A stretch of 64,000 bases of DNA from Candidatus Sulfurimonas marisnigri. GTDB lineage: Bacteria > Campylobacterota > Campylobacteria > Campylobacterales > Sulfurimonadaceae. Within the stretch, counting starts at the first letter, position 1. Every line of letters begins with the position of its first letter. Below, piece by piece: positions 8,772 to 17,836 of the stretch. The stretch spans positions 2,108,001-2,172,000 of the forward strand of contig NZ_CP054493.1 in the NCBI RefSeq assembly GCF_015265475.1. Reading direction: 5' to 3'. A model generated the notes under the pieces. It was not told the origin of the DNA, searched no databases, and worked only from the letters and a program-made list of their open reading frames with translations. A program made the translations under genes and the position numbers.

Positions 8772-10023
8772 AATTTACTCCTACCACAACAATAGCTGTT
8801 ATAAAGATATTTGCTAACGATAATGGAAGCAAAATATTCCATCCAAGTTTTTGAGTTTGATCGTATCTAAAACGAGGGAGAGTCCATCTCACCCAAATGA
8901 AAACAAAATGTAAAAAGAAAAGTTTCACTGTAAAGATAGCAAACTGTAAAATCATCACCCCTACCGCACTTGCGTGACCAAATCCAAGAGCGTAATATGA
9001 CATTAGCAGTATTGCAAAAGCTGTAAAACCTATAATAAGAGTTGCATATACTTTTTTCTCATCTAATCCAGAAGTGTTGTAGATATTATGAGACTTCATC
9101 CACTTCAAAAACATAAGTGAAGTTACAACTGCAAAAGCAATTATAAGCCATAAAACTAACTCAAAATTGTTTATAAGATCAGCTGTATTTAGATATGGAA
9201 GCTGATAACCTCCAAGGAAAATAGTCACTATAAGAGCACCAGACGCAGCCATAGCAATATACTCTGCAACAAAGTAAAGACCAAATTTCATAGCGCCATA
9301 CTCTGTATGATAACCGGCTACAATCTCACTCTCACCCTCAGCCGCGTCAAACGGTGCTCTGTTTGTCTCTGCAAAAGCAGTTATTATAAAAATAATTGTA
9401 GCTATAGGTTGAATAACTATTCCCCAAGCTGGAATTATAAAAAAGCTTTGAGATTGGTAAGTAACCATCTCATTTAAACTTATTGTCCCATAAGTAATTA
9501 ACATTGAGACTAAAGATAAACCCATCGCAACTTCATAGCCAATCACTTGTGCTGTAGCTCTCATAGAGCCAAGTATTGCATACTTATTGTGACTTGCCCA
9601 ACCACCAAGAATGATTCCATATACCCCAAGACCAGCAAATGCTAAAAACCAAAGTACACCTAAGTCTGTCGGCAGAGCCTGCATGTAGTATGTCTTATCA
9701 TTAATAGTAATGTTATCGGCATAGGGGATAACCATAAAAGTCAAAAATGCACTCATAAAAGCAATAGATGGAGCAACCAGATAATAAAACTTATTCTTTA
9801 TATGTGAAGGTAAAAACTCCTCTTTAAAAACAAGTTTCATCATATCTGCAATTGATTGAATTATTCCACCTAATCTAATACCATTTATATGACATCTATT
9901 AGGTCCAAGTCTATCTTGAATCAAAGCAGCAACACGTCTTTCCATCCATACCAAAATTGGTACAGTTGCAAGTGAAAATAAAATTGTCAAAATAAGAGGC
10001 AGTAAAATTAAAACTGTATTCAT
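8761..10023 (-). CDS. nuoH: Complex I subunit NuoH (cluster 1)
   Basis: The 420-aa membrane subunit forms the floor of the quinone chamber. Conserved parts include VWMERRVAALIQDRLGPNR, FKEEFLPSH and the loop ETNRAPFDAAEGESEIVAGY with its acidic residues intact, then GLYFVAEYIAM. It is about 90 residues longer than the cluster 2 NuoH (328 aa). The extra part is mainly around residues 290-350 and at the end, as in the longer NuoH of some other bacteria. It overlaps nuoG by 4 bp. Confidence 0.94.
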   Translation of the reverse strand: MNTVLILLPLILTILFSLATVPILVWMERRVAALIQDRLGPNRCHINGIRLGGIIQSIADMMKLVFKEEFLPSHIKNKFYYLVAPSIAFMSAFLTFMVIPYADNITINDKTYYMQALPTDLGVLWFLAFAGLGVYGIILGGWASHNKYAILGSMRATAQVIGYEVAMGLSLVSMLITYGTISLNEMVTYQSQSFFIIPAWGIVIQPIATIIFIITAFAETNRAPFDAAEGESEIVAGYHTEYGAMKFGLYFVAEYIAMAASGALIVTIFLGGYQLPYLNTADLINNFELVLWLIIAFAVVTSLMFLKWMKSHNIYNTSGLDEKKVYATLIIGFTAFAILLMSYYALGFGHASAVGVMILQFAIFTVKLFFLHFVFIWVRWTLPRFRYDQTQKLGWNILLPLSLANIFITAIVVVGVNYGN

Positions 10024-11363
10024 TTTAGCTCCTCTAAAAGCTCTACTAACCTAGGATGAACACTTTTATACTTTGTTGTGTAAAAGTCCTGTTTTATCAT
10101 ATCACAGTTAATTATTGTCCCACTGTCATGAGCGAAATTGGCAATTGCAAAAACAAGCTCATAGTTTGTCTCAATATTTGAAGTTGTAAAATGGACTACT
10201 TTTTTATTTTTAAGCTCTTTATTTTTAAGGTATTTATGGTCAAAATTAATCACTACATGTAGATTTTCCAAAGAGGCATTAAACTCTTCCTCACTGCTGT
10301 TTATACCAAGCTCTTTTACCCCTGCAAAGTTTGCACTCATATCGTTAGTTTTTAGCCAATCATCGCCAAAACTCTCATCAATATATGGCAGAGAAAAAAG
10401 CTCTATATTATTATTTCTACAAAACTCTTTTACAGCAGAGAGCTGTTGAAGACTCATAGATGGTGAGACAAGTGCGATTTTTTTATCAACTTTAAGCAGC
10501 TCTTTTAAATCTTCTACATGTGAGATTCCGCCGATAAACTCTTCATTTAACTCTGTGTAGCTAAGTCTTCCATAATCACATAAAAATGATTGGTTTATCT
10601 GCTTATTTCTTCTAGAGCGAAATCTATGAACCTTCTCAGCTGAATATTTTGTTTCATTGTAGTCTATTTGGATATTACACCCGCGTGAACAGCCATGGCA
10701 TACACTCTTTGTAGAGTCTAAAAACCATACACGCTGTTTAAATCTAAAATCTTTTGATGTGAGTGCTCCAACGGGACACAGTTCAACAACATTCATGGCA
10801 TAGTCATTATCTAGTTCATGTCCTAGTGCTACTGCAACTCTAGCATTGTCTCCGCGTCCAATAATCCCAAGCTCACCAGTTTTTGTAATGTCTGATGTAA
10901 AGCGGATACACCTTGTACATAAAACACATCTCTCTTGATCAAGGATAACATTGCACCCAAGGTCAATAGCTTTGCCTTTTTTTGTTTTAGGCGTACTTAG
11001 ATGACTATCATAGAGACCAAAATCCATATAATAGTCTTGAAGCTTACACTCACCAGCTTGGTCACATATAGGACAATCAACAGGATGATTTAGAAGTTCA
11101 AGCTCTAAAATAGAGCGTTTAACCTCATTGATTTGTTCACTGATTGTTGAGACTTCAAGATTCTCTGTTACAAAGGTGTCACATGCAATCTGAGGACGCT
11201 TTTGCCCTTTTATCTCAACCATGCACATTCTGCAGTTACCATCAGCACCCAAATCCTGATGGTAACAAAAATGTGGGATTTTAATGTTGTTGTCAAGCAA
11301 CACATCCATTAATAAATCGCCCTCTGTACACTCTATTGGAATATCGTTAACTATGATTTTCAT
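10020..11363 (-). CDS. nuoG: Complex I subunit NuoG, short form (cluster 1)
   Basis: At 447 aa this is a short NuoG. The N-terminal [2Fe-2S] ligands (CYHQ...CRMCMVE...C), the His-ligated [4Fe-4S] motif HPVDCPICDQAGEC, CVLCTRCIRF with a later ELCPVGAL, and the N7-type CHGCSRGC are all present. The molybdopterin-oxidoreductase-like domain that normally follows is reduced to about 180 residues, where E. coli NuoG has about 900 in total. I choose the ATG at 11363, which overlaps the nuoF stop as ATGA with GGAG upstream. A GTG three codons earlier is the alternative. No frameshift is seen, and nuoH follows directly, so the shortness looks natural. Confidence 0.92.
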   Translation of the reverse strand: MKIIVNDIPIECTEGDLLMDVLLDNNIKIPHFCYHQDLGADGNCRMCMVEIKGQKRPQIACDTFVTENLEVSTISEQINEVKRSILELELLNHPVDCPICDQAGECKLQDYYMDFGLYDSHLSTPKTKKGKAIDLGCNVILDQERCVLCTRCIRFTSDITKTGELGIIGRGDNARVAVALGHELDNDYAMNVVELCPVGALTSKDFRFKQRVWFLDSTKSVCHGCSRGCNIQIDYNETKYSAEKVHRFRSRRNKQINQSFLCDYGRLSYTELNEEFIGGISHVEDLKELLKVDKKIALVSPSMSLQQLSAVKEFCRNNNIELFSLPYIDESFGDDWLKTNDMSANFAGVKELGINSSEEEFNASLENLHVVINFDHKYLKNKELKNKKVVHFTTSNIETNYELVFAIANFAHDSGTIINCDMIKQDFYTTKYKSVHPRLVELLEELK

Positions 11364-12592
11364 TTTATGCACTCCAAAAATTCACTCTCAAAGTGTTTTA
11401 AAAAGCCGTCAATAACACCACTGGCTGCGGGTGCAAATACGCATATAGTTTTTCCATTCATAGTTTTACTTACAGACTTTAAAATTTGCAAATCCTCTTT
11501 TGTAGCACGTTTTTCAACAAATTTATTCATAATTTTATCGACCCAAGAGGTCCCTTCTCTACAAGGTGTACACTGTCCACATGACTCATGGTGATAAAAT
11601 CTAAGTAGATTTTTCAGAGCTTTAACCATAGAAGCATCTTCATCTAAAACTATCATGCCTCCAGTACCAAGTGATGAACCAAGACCGCGCAGACTCTCAT
11701 AATCGAGTCTTGCACTCTCGACCATATCAGCCGGAATAATCGGTGTTGAAGCACCGCCTGGAATTACAGCTTTTAGCTTTTTGCCGTTTTTTACACCGCC
11801 ACCAAGCTTATTGATATACTCCATCATACTTACACCAAATTCAGCTTCATAAACACCTGGAGTGTTTACATTTCCACTTATTGCAAAAAGGAGAGTTCCC
11901 GGAGACTGCTCAGTTCCATAAGCTCTATAAGCATCTGCTCCGTTTTTAATTATAAAAGGGACTGATGCTATTGTCTCAACATTATTTACAAGCGTTGGCT
12001 CTCCAAAATAAAACTCTGGCTCAGGTGATTTTGGCTTTAGTCTTGGATGACCACGCTTTCCTTCAAGAGACTCCAAAAGTGCGGATTTTTCACCGCAGAT
12101 ATACGCCCCTGCACCACGATGAATAGTGATATCAACTCGGTATTTCGCGTTGCTTCCTAAAAAGTTTTTCTCATAAGCTTCATCTATCGCACTTTGCGTA
12201 ATATCGCTAAACTCTTCATACTCACCTCTAACATATATATATGAAGTGTGAGAGCCAATTGCATAACATGTAGCAATAATTCCCTCAATTAACAGATGTG
12301 GGTCCAATGAAAGGATGCGTCTGTCTTTAAATGTTCCCGGCTCACTCTCATCAGCGTTTACTACAAGATACTTTGTACCTTCGTAGTCAGATGCCAACTG
12401 CCATTTTCCCCCTGCTGGTGCACCACCGCCACCTTTGCCTCGAAGATTACTCTGCTTGATAATATCTATTATCTCTTGGGGCTTTTTTGAAAAAGTTGCC
12501 TCTAAAGATGAATAACGCCCATTCTTAAGTGCCACATCAATAGTATGAGAGAGTGGTATTTCAAAATTTTTACTTACTATCTTAGTTTGCAT
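11360..12592 (-). CDS. nuoF: Complex I subunit NuoF, NADH- and FMN-binding (cluster 1)
   Basis: The 410-aa NADH-oxidising subunit has the glycine-rich NADH/FMN site LRGKGGGGAPAGGKW and VVNADESEPGTFKDR, the GAGAYICGEKSALLESLEG stretch, and the [4Fe-4S] N3 ligands ESCGQCTPCREG plus the distal Cys in TICVFAPAA. All four N3 cysteines are present, unlike the related segment in cluster 2. Together with nuoE it makes this operon an orthodox NADH-accepting complex I. It overlaps nuoE by 11 bp. Confidence 0.95.
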   Translation of the reverse strand: MQTKIVSKNFEIPLSHTIDVALKNGRYSSLEATFSKKPQEIIDIIKQSNLRGKGGGGAPAGGKWQLASDYEGTKYLVVNADESEPGTFKDRRILSLDPHLLIEGIIATCYAIGSHTSYIYVRGEYEEFSDITQSAIDEAYEKNFLGSNAKYRVDITIHRGAGAYICGEKSALLESLEGKRGHPRLKPKSPEPEFYFGEPTLVNNVETIASVPFIIKNGADAYRAYGTEQSPGTLLFAISGNVNTPGVYEAEFGVSMMEYINKLGGGVKNGKKLKAVIPGGASTPIIPADMVESARLDYESLRGLGSSLGTGGMIVLDEDASMVKALKNLLRFYHHESCGQCTPCREGTSWVDKIMNKFVEKRATKEDLQILKSVSKTMNGKTICVFAPAASGVIDGFLKHFESEFLECIK

Positions 12593-13025
12593 TTAAAACC
12601 TCATCAATCATCTGCGGTGTTAAATTTTCTATATATTTTCCATCTAGTGTACACATAGGAGCACCCGAACATGCGCCCATACACTCAACTTCTAAAATCT
12701 CAAAATCTTCACTATAGTTATCATCTAAATGTTTCTTAATCTCTTCACTTCCATTTAACTCACAAGAGAGTGTTCTGCATACTTCAATTATGCGTTTATT
12801 TGTTTTTTCAAGTCTAAACATTGTGTAAAACGTAGCCACACTATAAATATTCATATATGGCAATTCAACAATCTCAGAGATATATTGCATTGCATCTTCG
12901 CGAATGTAAGATTCCTGTTTTTGCGCCAACCATAATAGAGGGAGGATTAAAGCTCTTTTATCTGGATAACGTTTTTCTAAAAGCTCTATTTTTGATCTAT
13001 TTTGGATGTTATATGAAAAACTCAT
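12582..13025 (-). CDS. nuoE: Complex I subunit NuoE, [2Fe-2S] (cluster 1)
   Basis: The 147-aa thioredoxin-fold subunit carries cluster N1a. The ligands are in CRTLSC and ECMGACSGAPMC, matching the family's C-x4-5-C ... C-x3-C pattern. The N-terminal helical part with LPLLWLAQKQESYI and VATFYTMF is typical. The ATG at 13025 overlaps the end of nuoCD by four bases. Its presence beside nuoF separates cluster 1 from cluster 2, where a 73-aa unrelated-looking protein takes this slot. Confidence 0.94.
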   Translation of the reverse strand: MSFSYNIQNRSKIELLEKRYPDKRALILPLLWLAQKQESYIREDAMQYISEIVELPYMNIYSVATFYTMFRLEKTNKRIIEVCRTLSCELNGSEEIKKHLDDNYSEDFEILEVECMGACSGAPMCTLDGKYIENLTPQMIDEVLNAN

Positions 13026-14671
13026 CTATCCATCTCTCCTGCAATAATATTAAGACTGCCAAGTGTTAAAATTGCGTCTGCCAGCTGAGAACCTTCAACC
13101 ATTTGGGGGTATGCACTCATAGCTGTAAAAGATGGAGCTTTTACTTTAACTTTATACGGAGTTCCACTTCCATCACTAACTATAAAGAAGCCAAGCTCTC
13201 CATTTGTAGCTTCGAGTGAGCCATAATACTCTTTAGCAGGAACTTTAACCCCTTCGTATATTAGCTTAAACTGATTCATGGCACCCTCGATAGTGGTATA
13301 AGCTGCCTCTTTTGTTGGAAGAGTGATAGAAGCATCTTTTATATTCACATCACCCTCTGGTAAGTTTTGCATAACCTGCTCGATAATTTTAATGCTCTCA
13401 TCTATCTCAGCATAACGGACCATAACTCTGTCATAAACATCACCTACACTTCCAACTATAACATCAAATTCATACTTCTCATAACCATAATAAGGTGTAT
13501 CTTTACGCATATCAAATGAAACTCCGCTTGCACGTAAGTTTGGACCTGTCATAGAAGCGTTGATTGCATCTTCTGCACTTATCACACCAACATTTTGTGT
13601 TCTGTCATGAAAGATTTTATTATGCTTTATAAGCTTTAAGGTCTCATTTACACCATATTGAACTTTTTTTATAACCTCTTTTAAATCTTCATCAAAACCA
13701 TCATACAAATCGTTTGCCATACCGCCAACTCTCATAAAAGAGTTTGTAAGTCTAGCTCCTGTTAGTTTTGAAAGTAAGTCATAAATATCTTCTCTAGGGT
13801 TGTACATGTACCAATAATTTGTAAGCCCGCCCATATCTACCAAAACAGCTGCTAAACAAACTATATGGTCTTCAACTCGTGAAAGTTCAAGTAGCATAAC
13901 CCTAATAGCCTGAGCTCGCTCACTTAATGTAACACCTAGCATATCTTCAACTGTTTTAACAAAAGCTATATTGTTACTAATCGCTGAACAATAGTTAAGT
14001 CTATCTGTGTATGGAACAATCTGGTTATATGTGTGGTTTTCACAACTCTTTTCAAACCCGCGATGAAGATAACCAATCTCCGATACTGCTGCTTCAATAG
14101 TCTCTCCGTCAAGGGCAACATAAGTTCTAATTGTTCCATGACTTGCCGGATGAGATGGACCAAGGTTTAAAAACATTAAATCTTTGTTACACTCACTAAA
14201 AGAACCATCTTCTAATGAACAGACAACTTCTTTACTAAGTAACCTATTGTTCATCTCATCAACCAAGTCATCTGTCTCATAAAGAAGTTGACCTTTCGTT
14301 ATAGGGTAAGATTTTCTTAACGGATGTCCAACAAATTCTCTATGGTTTAGAACTCTTCTTAGATTTGGATGATTTGTAAATATAACTCCATATTGGTCAT
14401 AAACTTCTCTCTCTAACCAGTTTGCACCACTAAATATATCTGTGATACTATCTATTTCAAGAGTTGGCAAATATGTTTTAATCACAACATGTAGCTTAAA
14501 ATCTTTATGGCGGATTATATATATAACAGAATACTCTTCTTCGTGAGTATCAATATATTCAGTGTAATCAATGGCTGTAATATCTAGGAGGTAATTGAAA
14601 CCATCTTTGTATTTATTTTGTATAAATGAGTGAATCTCAGAATGTGCGACAGTAATATACTCATGCTTCAT
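13022..14671 (-). CDS. nuoCD: Complex I fused subunit NuoCD (cluster 1)
   Basis: A 549-aa fusion. Residues 1-140 are NuoC (30 kDa subunit), with [20 protein letters not shown] and RKSYPITKG. The remainder is NuoD (49 kDa), which lines the quinone site and has [42 protein letters not shown] and the terminal [14 protein letters not shown] choose the ATG at 14671 (AAAGG upstream), which overlaps nuoB by 11 bp; a TTG at 14704 would add 11 residues and enlarge the overlap. In cluster 2 NuoC and NuoD are separate proteins. Confidence 0.94.
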   Translation of the reverse strand: MKHEYITVAHSEIHSFIQNKYKDGFNYLLDITAIDYTEYIDTHEEEYSVIYIIRHKDFKLHVVIKTYLPTLEIDSITDIFSGANWLEREVYDQYGVIFTNHPNLRRVLNHREFVGHPLRKSYPITKGQLLYETDDLVDEMNNRLLSKEVVCSLEDGSFSECNKDLMFLNLGPSHPASHGTIRTYVALDGETIEAAVSEIGYLHRGFEKSCENHTYNQIVPYTDRLNYCSAISNNIAFVKTVEDMLGVTLSERAQAIRVMLLELSRVEDHIVCLAAVLVDMGGLTNYWYMYNPREDIYDLLSKLTGARLTNSFMRVGGMANDLYDGFDEDLKEVIKKVQYGVNETLKLIKHNKIFHDRTQNVGVISAEDAINASMTGPNLRASGVSFDMRKDTPYYGYEKYEFDVIVGSVGDVYDRVMVRYAEIDESIKIIEQVMQNLPEGDVNIKDASITLPTKEAAYTTIEGAMNQFKLIYEGVKVPAKEYYGSLEATNGELGFFIVSDGSGTPYKVKVKAPSFTAMSAYPQMVEGSQLADAILTLGSLNIIAGEMDR

Positions 14672-15179
14672 CAAGCAAGCCTTTAAAATCTTTATGTCTA
14701 TCAAAATTATATTTGTTAGTTCTCAAATCTTTTTGTATGCAAAGTAGTGCATCAAGCAGAGCTTCAGGTCTTGGAGGACAACCGCCAACGTACATGTCAA
14801 CTGGAATAATCTCATCAATTCCCTGCAAAGTACAGTAGTTATCATAAAAACCACCGCTACACGCACATGCACCCATACTCACAACCCATTTTGGCTCACT
14901 CATTTGGTCATAAATCTGCTTAAGTATTGGAGCCTGTTTATATGTAATGGTTCCTGCGACTATCATTAAGTCAGCTTGTCGTGGTGAAAAACGGACAACC
15001 TCTGCACCAAAACGGGAGATATCATACCTACTCGCAGCGGCACTCATAAACTCAATGGCGCAACATGCTGTTCCAAAAATCATCGGCCAAAGTGACGACT
15101 CTCTTGCCCAACCAATAGCTTCATCTAGTTTTGTAACAATTACGGTATCGCTTGGAAGGTTTGGATTATTCAACTCCAT
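14661..15179 (-). CDS. nuoB: Complex I subunit NuoB, N2 cluster (cluster 1)
   Basis: The 172-aa subunit binds the terminal [4Fe-4S] cluster N2 next to the quinone. The tandem cysteines are in [10 protein letters not shown], with the further ligands in [15 protein letters not shown] and [16 protein letters not shown]. Length and motif spacing are normal. The ATG at 15179 lies inside the end of nuoA (overlap 10 bp). Confidence 0.95.
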   Translation of the reverse strand: MELNNPNLPSDTVIVTKLDEAIGWARESSLWPMIFGTACCAIEFMSAAASRYDISRFGAEVVRFSPRQADLMIVAGTITYKQAPILKQIYDQMSEPKWVVSMGACACSGGFYDNYCTLQGIDEIIPVDMYVGGCPPRPEALLDALLCIQKDLRTNKYNFDRHKDFKGLLDEA

Positions 15180-15532
15180 TTCAGGGCACCTTTTTTATAG
15201 ATATATATAAGTCCAGCGAGCAGAAGAGCCATAAATGTAAACATTTCAAAAAGACCTAAAAGACCCGTCTCTCTAAGTGTCACAGCCCAAGGAAACATAA
15301 AGAGTATCTCCACGTCAAAAATAACAAATATAATAGCTACTAGATAGTACTTAATATTAAAGCGCTCAAAACTATCTTTATATGTTTTTTTAATTCCACT
15401 TTCATAAGTCTGATTTATTGTGTCGCCTTGCTTAGACTTTTCACCAACATAGCGACTCAAATGAAATAAAAAAGGGATTAAAGCTGTAAGAGTAAGGATT
15501 ACTACTAATGGTAAATAAAAATTATAGTTCAT
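15170..15532 (-). CDS. nuoA: Complex I subunit NuoA (cluster 1)
   Basis: A 120-aa, three-helix membrane subunit and first gene of the nuo1 operon. [20 protein letters not shown] corresponds to the conserved cytosolic loop (usually YECG; here Ser replaces Cys), and [19 protein letters not shown] is the highly conserved TM2. The ATG at 15532 has AAGGTTAAG upstream and a TATAAT about 25 bases ahead, so a promoter separate from rpsB-tsf is likely. Confidence 0.93.
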   Translation of the reverse strand: MNYNFYLPLVVILTLTALIPFLFHLSRYVGEKSKQGDTINQTYESGIKKTYKDSFERFNIKYYLVAIIFVIFDVEILFMFPWAVTLRETGLLGLFEMFTFMALLLAGLIYIYKKGALKWS

Positions 15533-15556
15533 ATTTCTTAACCTTTGTGATGAAGA

Positions 15557-15562
15557 ATTATA
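15557..15562 (-). promoter_or_regulatory. Probable -10 element of the nuo1 operon
   Basis: A perfect TATAAT on the minus strand, 25 bases upstream of the nuoA ATG in an AT-rich stretch. No convincing TTGACA -35 is visible, which is usual for this phylum. The upstream gene tsf ends in a strong stem-loop, supporting separate transcription of nuo1. Confidence 0.5.
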
Positions 15563-15660
15563 AACTAATTAAGCTTATTTATTGCCTCTATTTGTAAAAG
15601 AATTTATATGAATAATATGATTGTGTGTTAAGGAGTATATAGATTTACTTGTAGTTTAAT

Positions 15661-15684
15661 GGGTTAAGGAAAAATCCTTAACCC
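15661..15684 (-). terminator. Stem-loop at the end of tsf
   Basis: A perfect 10-bp inverted repeat (GGGTTAAGGA / TCCTTAACCC) with an AAAA loop covers the tsf stop codon. The bases that follow in the direction of transcription are only moderately T-rich, so termination may be partial. It separates rpsB-tsf from nuo1. Confidence 0.65.
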
Positions 15685-16730
15685 ATTTGTGCAGCAACTT
15701 CTGCAGCGAAGTCGCCTACAACTTTCTCAATTCCTTCACCTACTTCAAGGCGAACAAATTCAGTAATAGTTGCAGTACCACCAAGTGCAGCAGCAGCAGC
15801 TTCAACAGCTTGTGCAACTGTTTTACTGTCATCTAGAACATAAGTTTGATCTAGAAGAGCTTGTTCTTGGTCTAAAGTCGTGTTATCAGAAATAAAGCGA
15901 GCTAAAGAACCAGGAACAATTCTATCCCATATTTTTTCTGGCTTACCTTGAGCAGATAAGTCAGCTTTGATATCAGCTTCAGCTTGAGCTAAAACTTCTG
16001 GAGTTAATTGACTCATAGAGATGTACTGAGGTACATTTTTAAGAGGTTTTTTAAGACGTGCAAGTTCTTCGTTTTCTTTTTTGATAACTTCGATTCTTCC
16101 AACAGTCTCAGATGCAACGTACTCAGCATCAAAATCTTTATAAGATAGTGTTGTTGGTTTCATTGCAGATGCATGCATAGCAACTTGCTTAAGTACAGCT
16201 CTCATTCCCTCTGCAGTTTTTTCACTGTCGCATTTAGCAGTTAAGATAACAGCTATACGGTTGTTTGAGTGAATATAACCATTTAATGCAGTTGTAGCAT
16301 CAGCAGTAAGAGTAGAAAAACGACGAACTTCTATCTTTTCACCGATTTTACTAACAGCAGCTGTAAAAGTCTCCCCAAAAGAAGAAGCCATTAATGCATC
16401 AACATCAGCAGGTTGATTATTGTAAATCTCTTCTGCCGTAACTTTAACTAGATTTTGAAAACCTTCATTTTGAGCAACGAAATCAGTTTCAGAGTTAATT
16501 TCAACAACAGTAGCTTTAGAGTAGTCATCTGCTATTTTAAATCCAGCAAGACCTTCAGCAGCAACTCTGTCAGCTTTTTTAGCTGCTTTAGCAATACCAC
16601 GCTCTTTTAAAAGCTCAGTTGCCTTAGCTATGTCTCCATCAGCTTCAACTAAAACTTTTTTACAATCCATCATTGGTGCATCAGTTGCTGAACGCAACTC
16701 TTTTACCATTGCTGCTGTAATATCTGCCAT
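15678..16730 (-). CDS. tsf: Translation elongation factor Ts
   Basis: The 350-aa product is the nucleotide-exchange factor for EF-Tu. The N-terminal UBA-like region [20 protein letters not shown] with the MMDCKKVL motif is diagnostic, as is [14 protein letters not shown] around residue 80. The protein is longer than E. coli EF-Ts (283 aa) but matches the roughly 355-aa length I recall for Campylobacter. It lies 2 bp after rpsB in the usual rpsB-tsf order. A perfect stem-loop sits on its stop codon. Confidence 0.96.
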   Translation of the reverse strand: MADITAAMVKELRSATDAPMMDCKKVLVEADGDIAKATELLKERGIAKAAKKADRVAAEGLAGFKIADDYSKATVVEINSETDFVAQNEGFQNLVKVTAEEIYNNQPADVDALMASSFGETFTAAVSKIGEKIEVRRFSTLTADATTALNGYIHSNNRIAVILTAKCDSEKTAEGMRAVLKQVAMHASAMKPTTLSYKDFDAEYVASETVGRIEVIKKENEELARLKKPLKNVPQYISMSQLTPEVLAQAEADIKADLSAQGKPEKIWDRIVPGSLARFISDNTTLDQEQALLDQTYVLDDSKTVAQAVEAAAAALGGTATITEFVRLEVGEGIEKVVGDFAAEVAAQMG

Positions 16731-16732
16731 AA

Positions 16733-17485
16733 TTATACTTCCTCTGTTGCTACAGGAGCTTCTTCAGCTACTACTTCTTCAGTTTGTTCTTCTTCAGCAG
16801 GTGCATCTCTAAGAGCTTTACCTTCGTTGATAGCTTCAGTCATTTCACGACAGAAAAGTTGAATAGAACGGATAGCATCATCATTACCAGGAATTCCGTA
16901 AGTGATTAAATCTGGGTCACAGTTAGTGTCAAGTGGAGCAACAACCGGAATACCTAAACAACGAGCTTCTAAAACAGCAATATGCTCTTTAACTGCATCA
17001 AGAACAAATAACATGTCAGGAAGTTTTTTCATACCACGGATACCACCGAAATACTGCTCTAGTTTCTCTTTTTTTCTTGAAAGCATTAAAGCTTCTTTTT
17101 TAGTTAAAAGATCAATTTGACCATTTTCTTGCATCTCAGAAATAATGTCAAGTTTACGGATAGATTTTTGAATAGTTGGGAAGTTAGTAAGCATACCACC
17201 TAACCATCTGTTATCAACATACGGCATACCACAAGCGATTGCTGCATCTCTTACAGAGTTACGAGCTTGTTTTTTTGTACCAACAAAAAGAACTGTTTTA
17301 CCTTCAGCTGCTACATCAACAACGATTTGGTAAGTGTTACGGAAATAACGAAGAGTTTTTTGTAAATCTATAATATAGATATTTTTACGTACACCAAAAA
17401 TATACTTTTTCATTTTTGGATTCCAACGACGAGTTTGGTGTCCAAAGTGTACACCACATTCTAATAGGTCTTTCATAGTTACCAT
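16733..17485 (-). CDS. rpsB: 30S ribosomal protein S2
   Basis: A 250-aa S2 protein. [20 protein letters not shown] opens it, and [19 protein letters not shown] and [20 protein letters not shown] follow. The last 30 residues are Glu/Ala/Val-rich and variable, as in other species. I keep the first ATG (17485), which is preceded by AAGGACCTTAA; an ATG three codons later is possible. The leader of about 150 nt holds a small stem (AGCTC/GAGCT, 17501-17514) close to the ribosome site and a CTACATGTAG palindrome at 17612. Autoregulation of rpsB through its leader is known in other bacteria, but nothing here proves it. Confidence 0.96.
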   Translation of the reverse strand: MVTMKDLLECGVHFGHQTRRWNPKMKKYIFGVRKNIYIIDLQKTLRYFRNTYQIVVDVAAEGKTVLFVGTKKQARNSVRDAAIACGMPYVDNRWLGGMLTNFPTIQKSIRKLDIISEMQENGQIDLLTKKEALMLSRKKEKLEQYFGGIRGMKKLPDMLFVLDAVKEHIAVLEARCLGIPVVAPLDTNCDPDLITYGIPGNDDAIRSIQLFCREMTEAINEGKALRDAPAEEEQTEEVVAEEAPVATEEV

Positions 17486-17637
17486 TTAAGGTCCTTTAAG
17501 AGCTCTTTTGAGCTAGAGTTTTATCAGTTAGCTTTGGCAATATCGGGTAATACTCATCTAATAAAACGAGTTACACTGACTTTTGATACATACCTGTTAA
17601 TGTTTCTTTAGCTACATGTAGTAAAGAAAATCCGCGA

Positions 17638-17643
17638 ATTATA
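17638..17643 (-). promoter_or_regulatory. Probable -10 element of rpsB-tsf
   Basis: TATAAT on the minus strand about 155 bases before the rpsB start, preceded by a T-rich track without a clear -35. The rest of the 324-base gap between rpsB and the divergent porin gene (17486-17809) holds the rpsB leader, a CTACATGTAG palindrome at 17612-17621 and AT-rich DNA. A TATAAT at 17756-17761 on the plus strand may serve the porin gene. Confidence 0.45.
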
Positions 17644-17836
17644 CTCAAAATATATTTAAGTTTTGCTTTTATATTGTTTTATCAATTTTAAGTAACAGCA
17701 TATGTCGCATATTAGTATTTACCTATATAAATAGCACTGTTTAAAATAAAATTTATATAATCTTGGTATAGTTATGCATAAATTATAAAAAACAGTTATA
17801 TTACTGACTATGTTTTTTTGCATAAAAAGGATCAAT

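Noticed and set aside
14661-14704. 44-bp overlap of nuoB and nuoCD as a sign of fusion or frameshift
   Set aside because: It disappears when the better-supported ATG at 14671 is used; the overlap is then 11 bp, like others in the operon.
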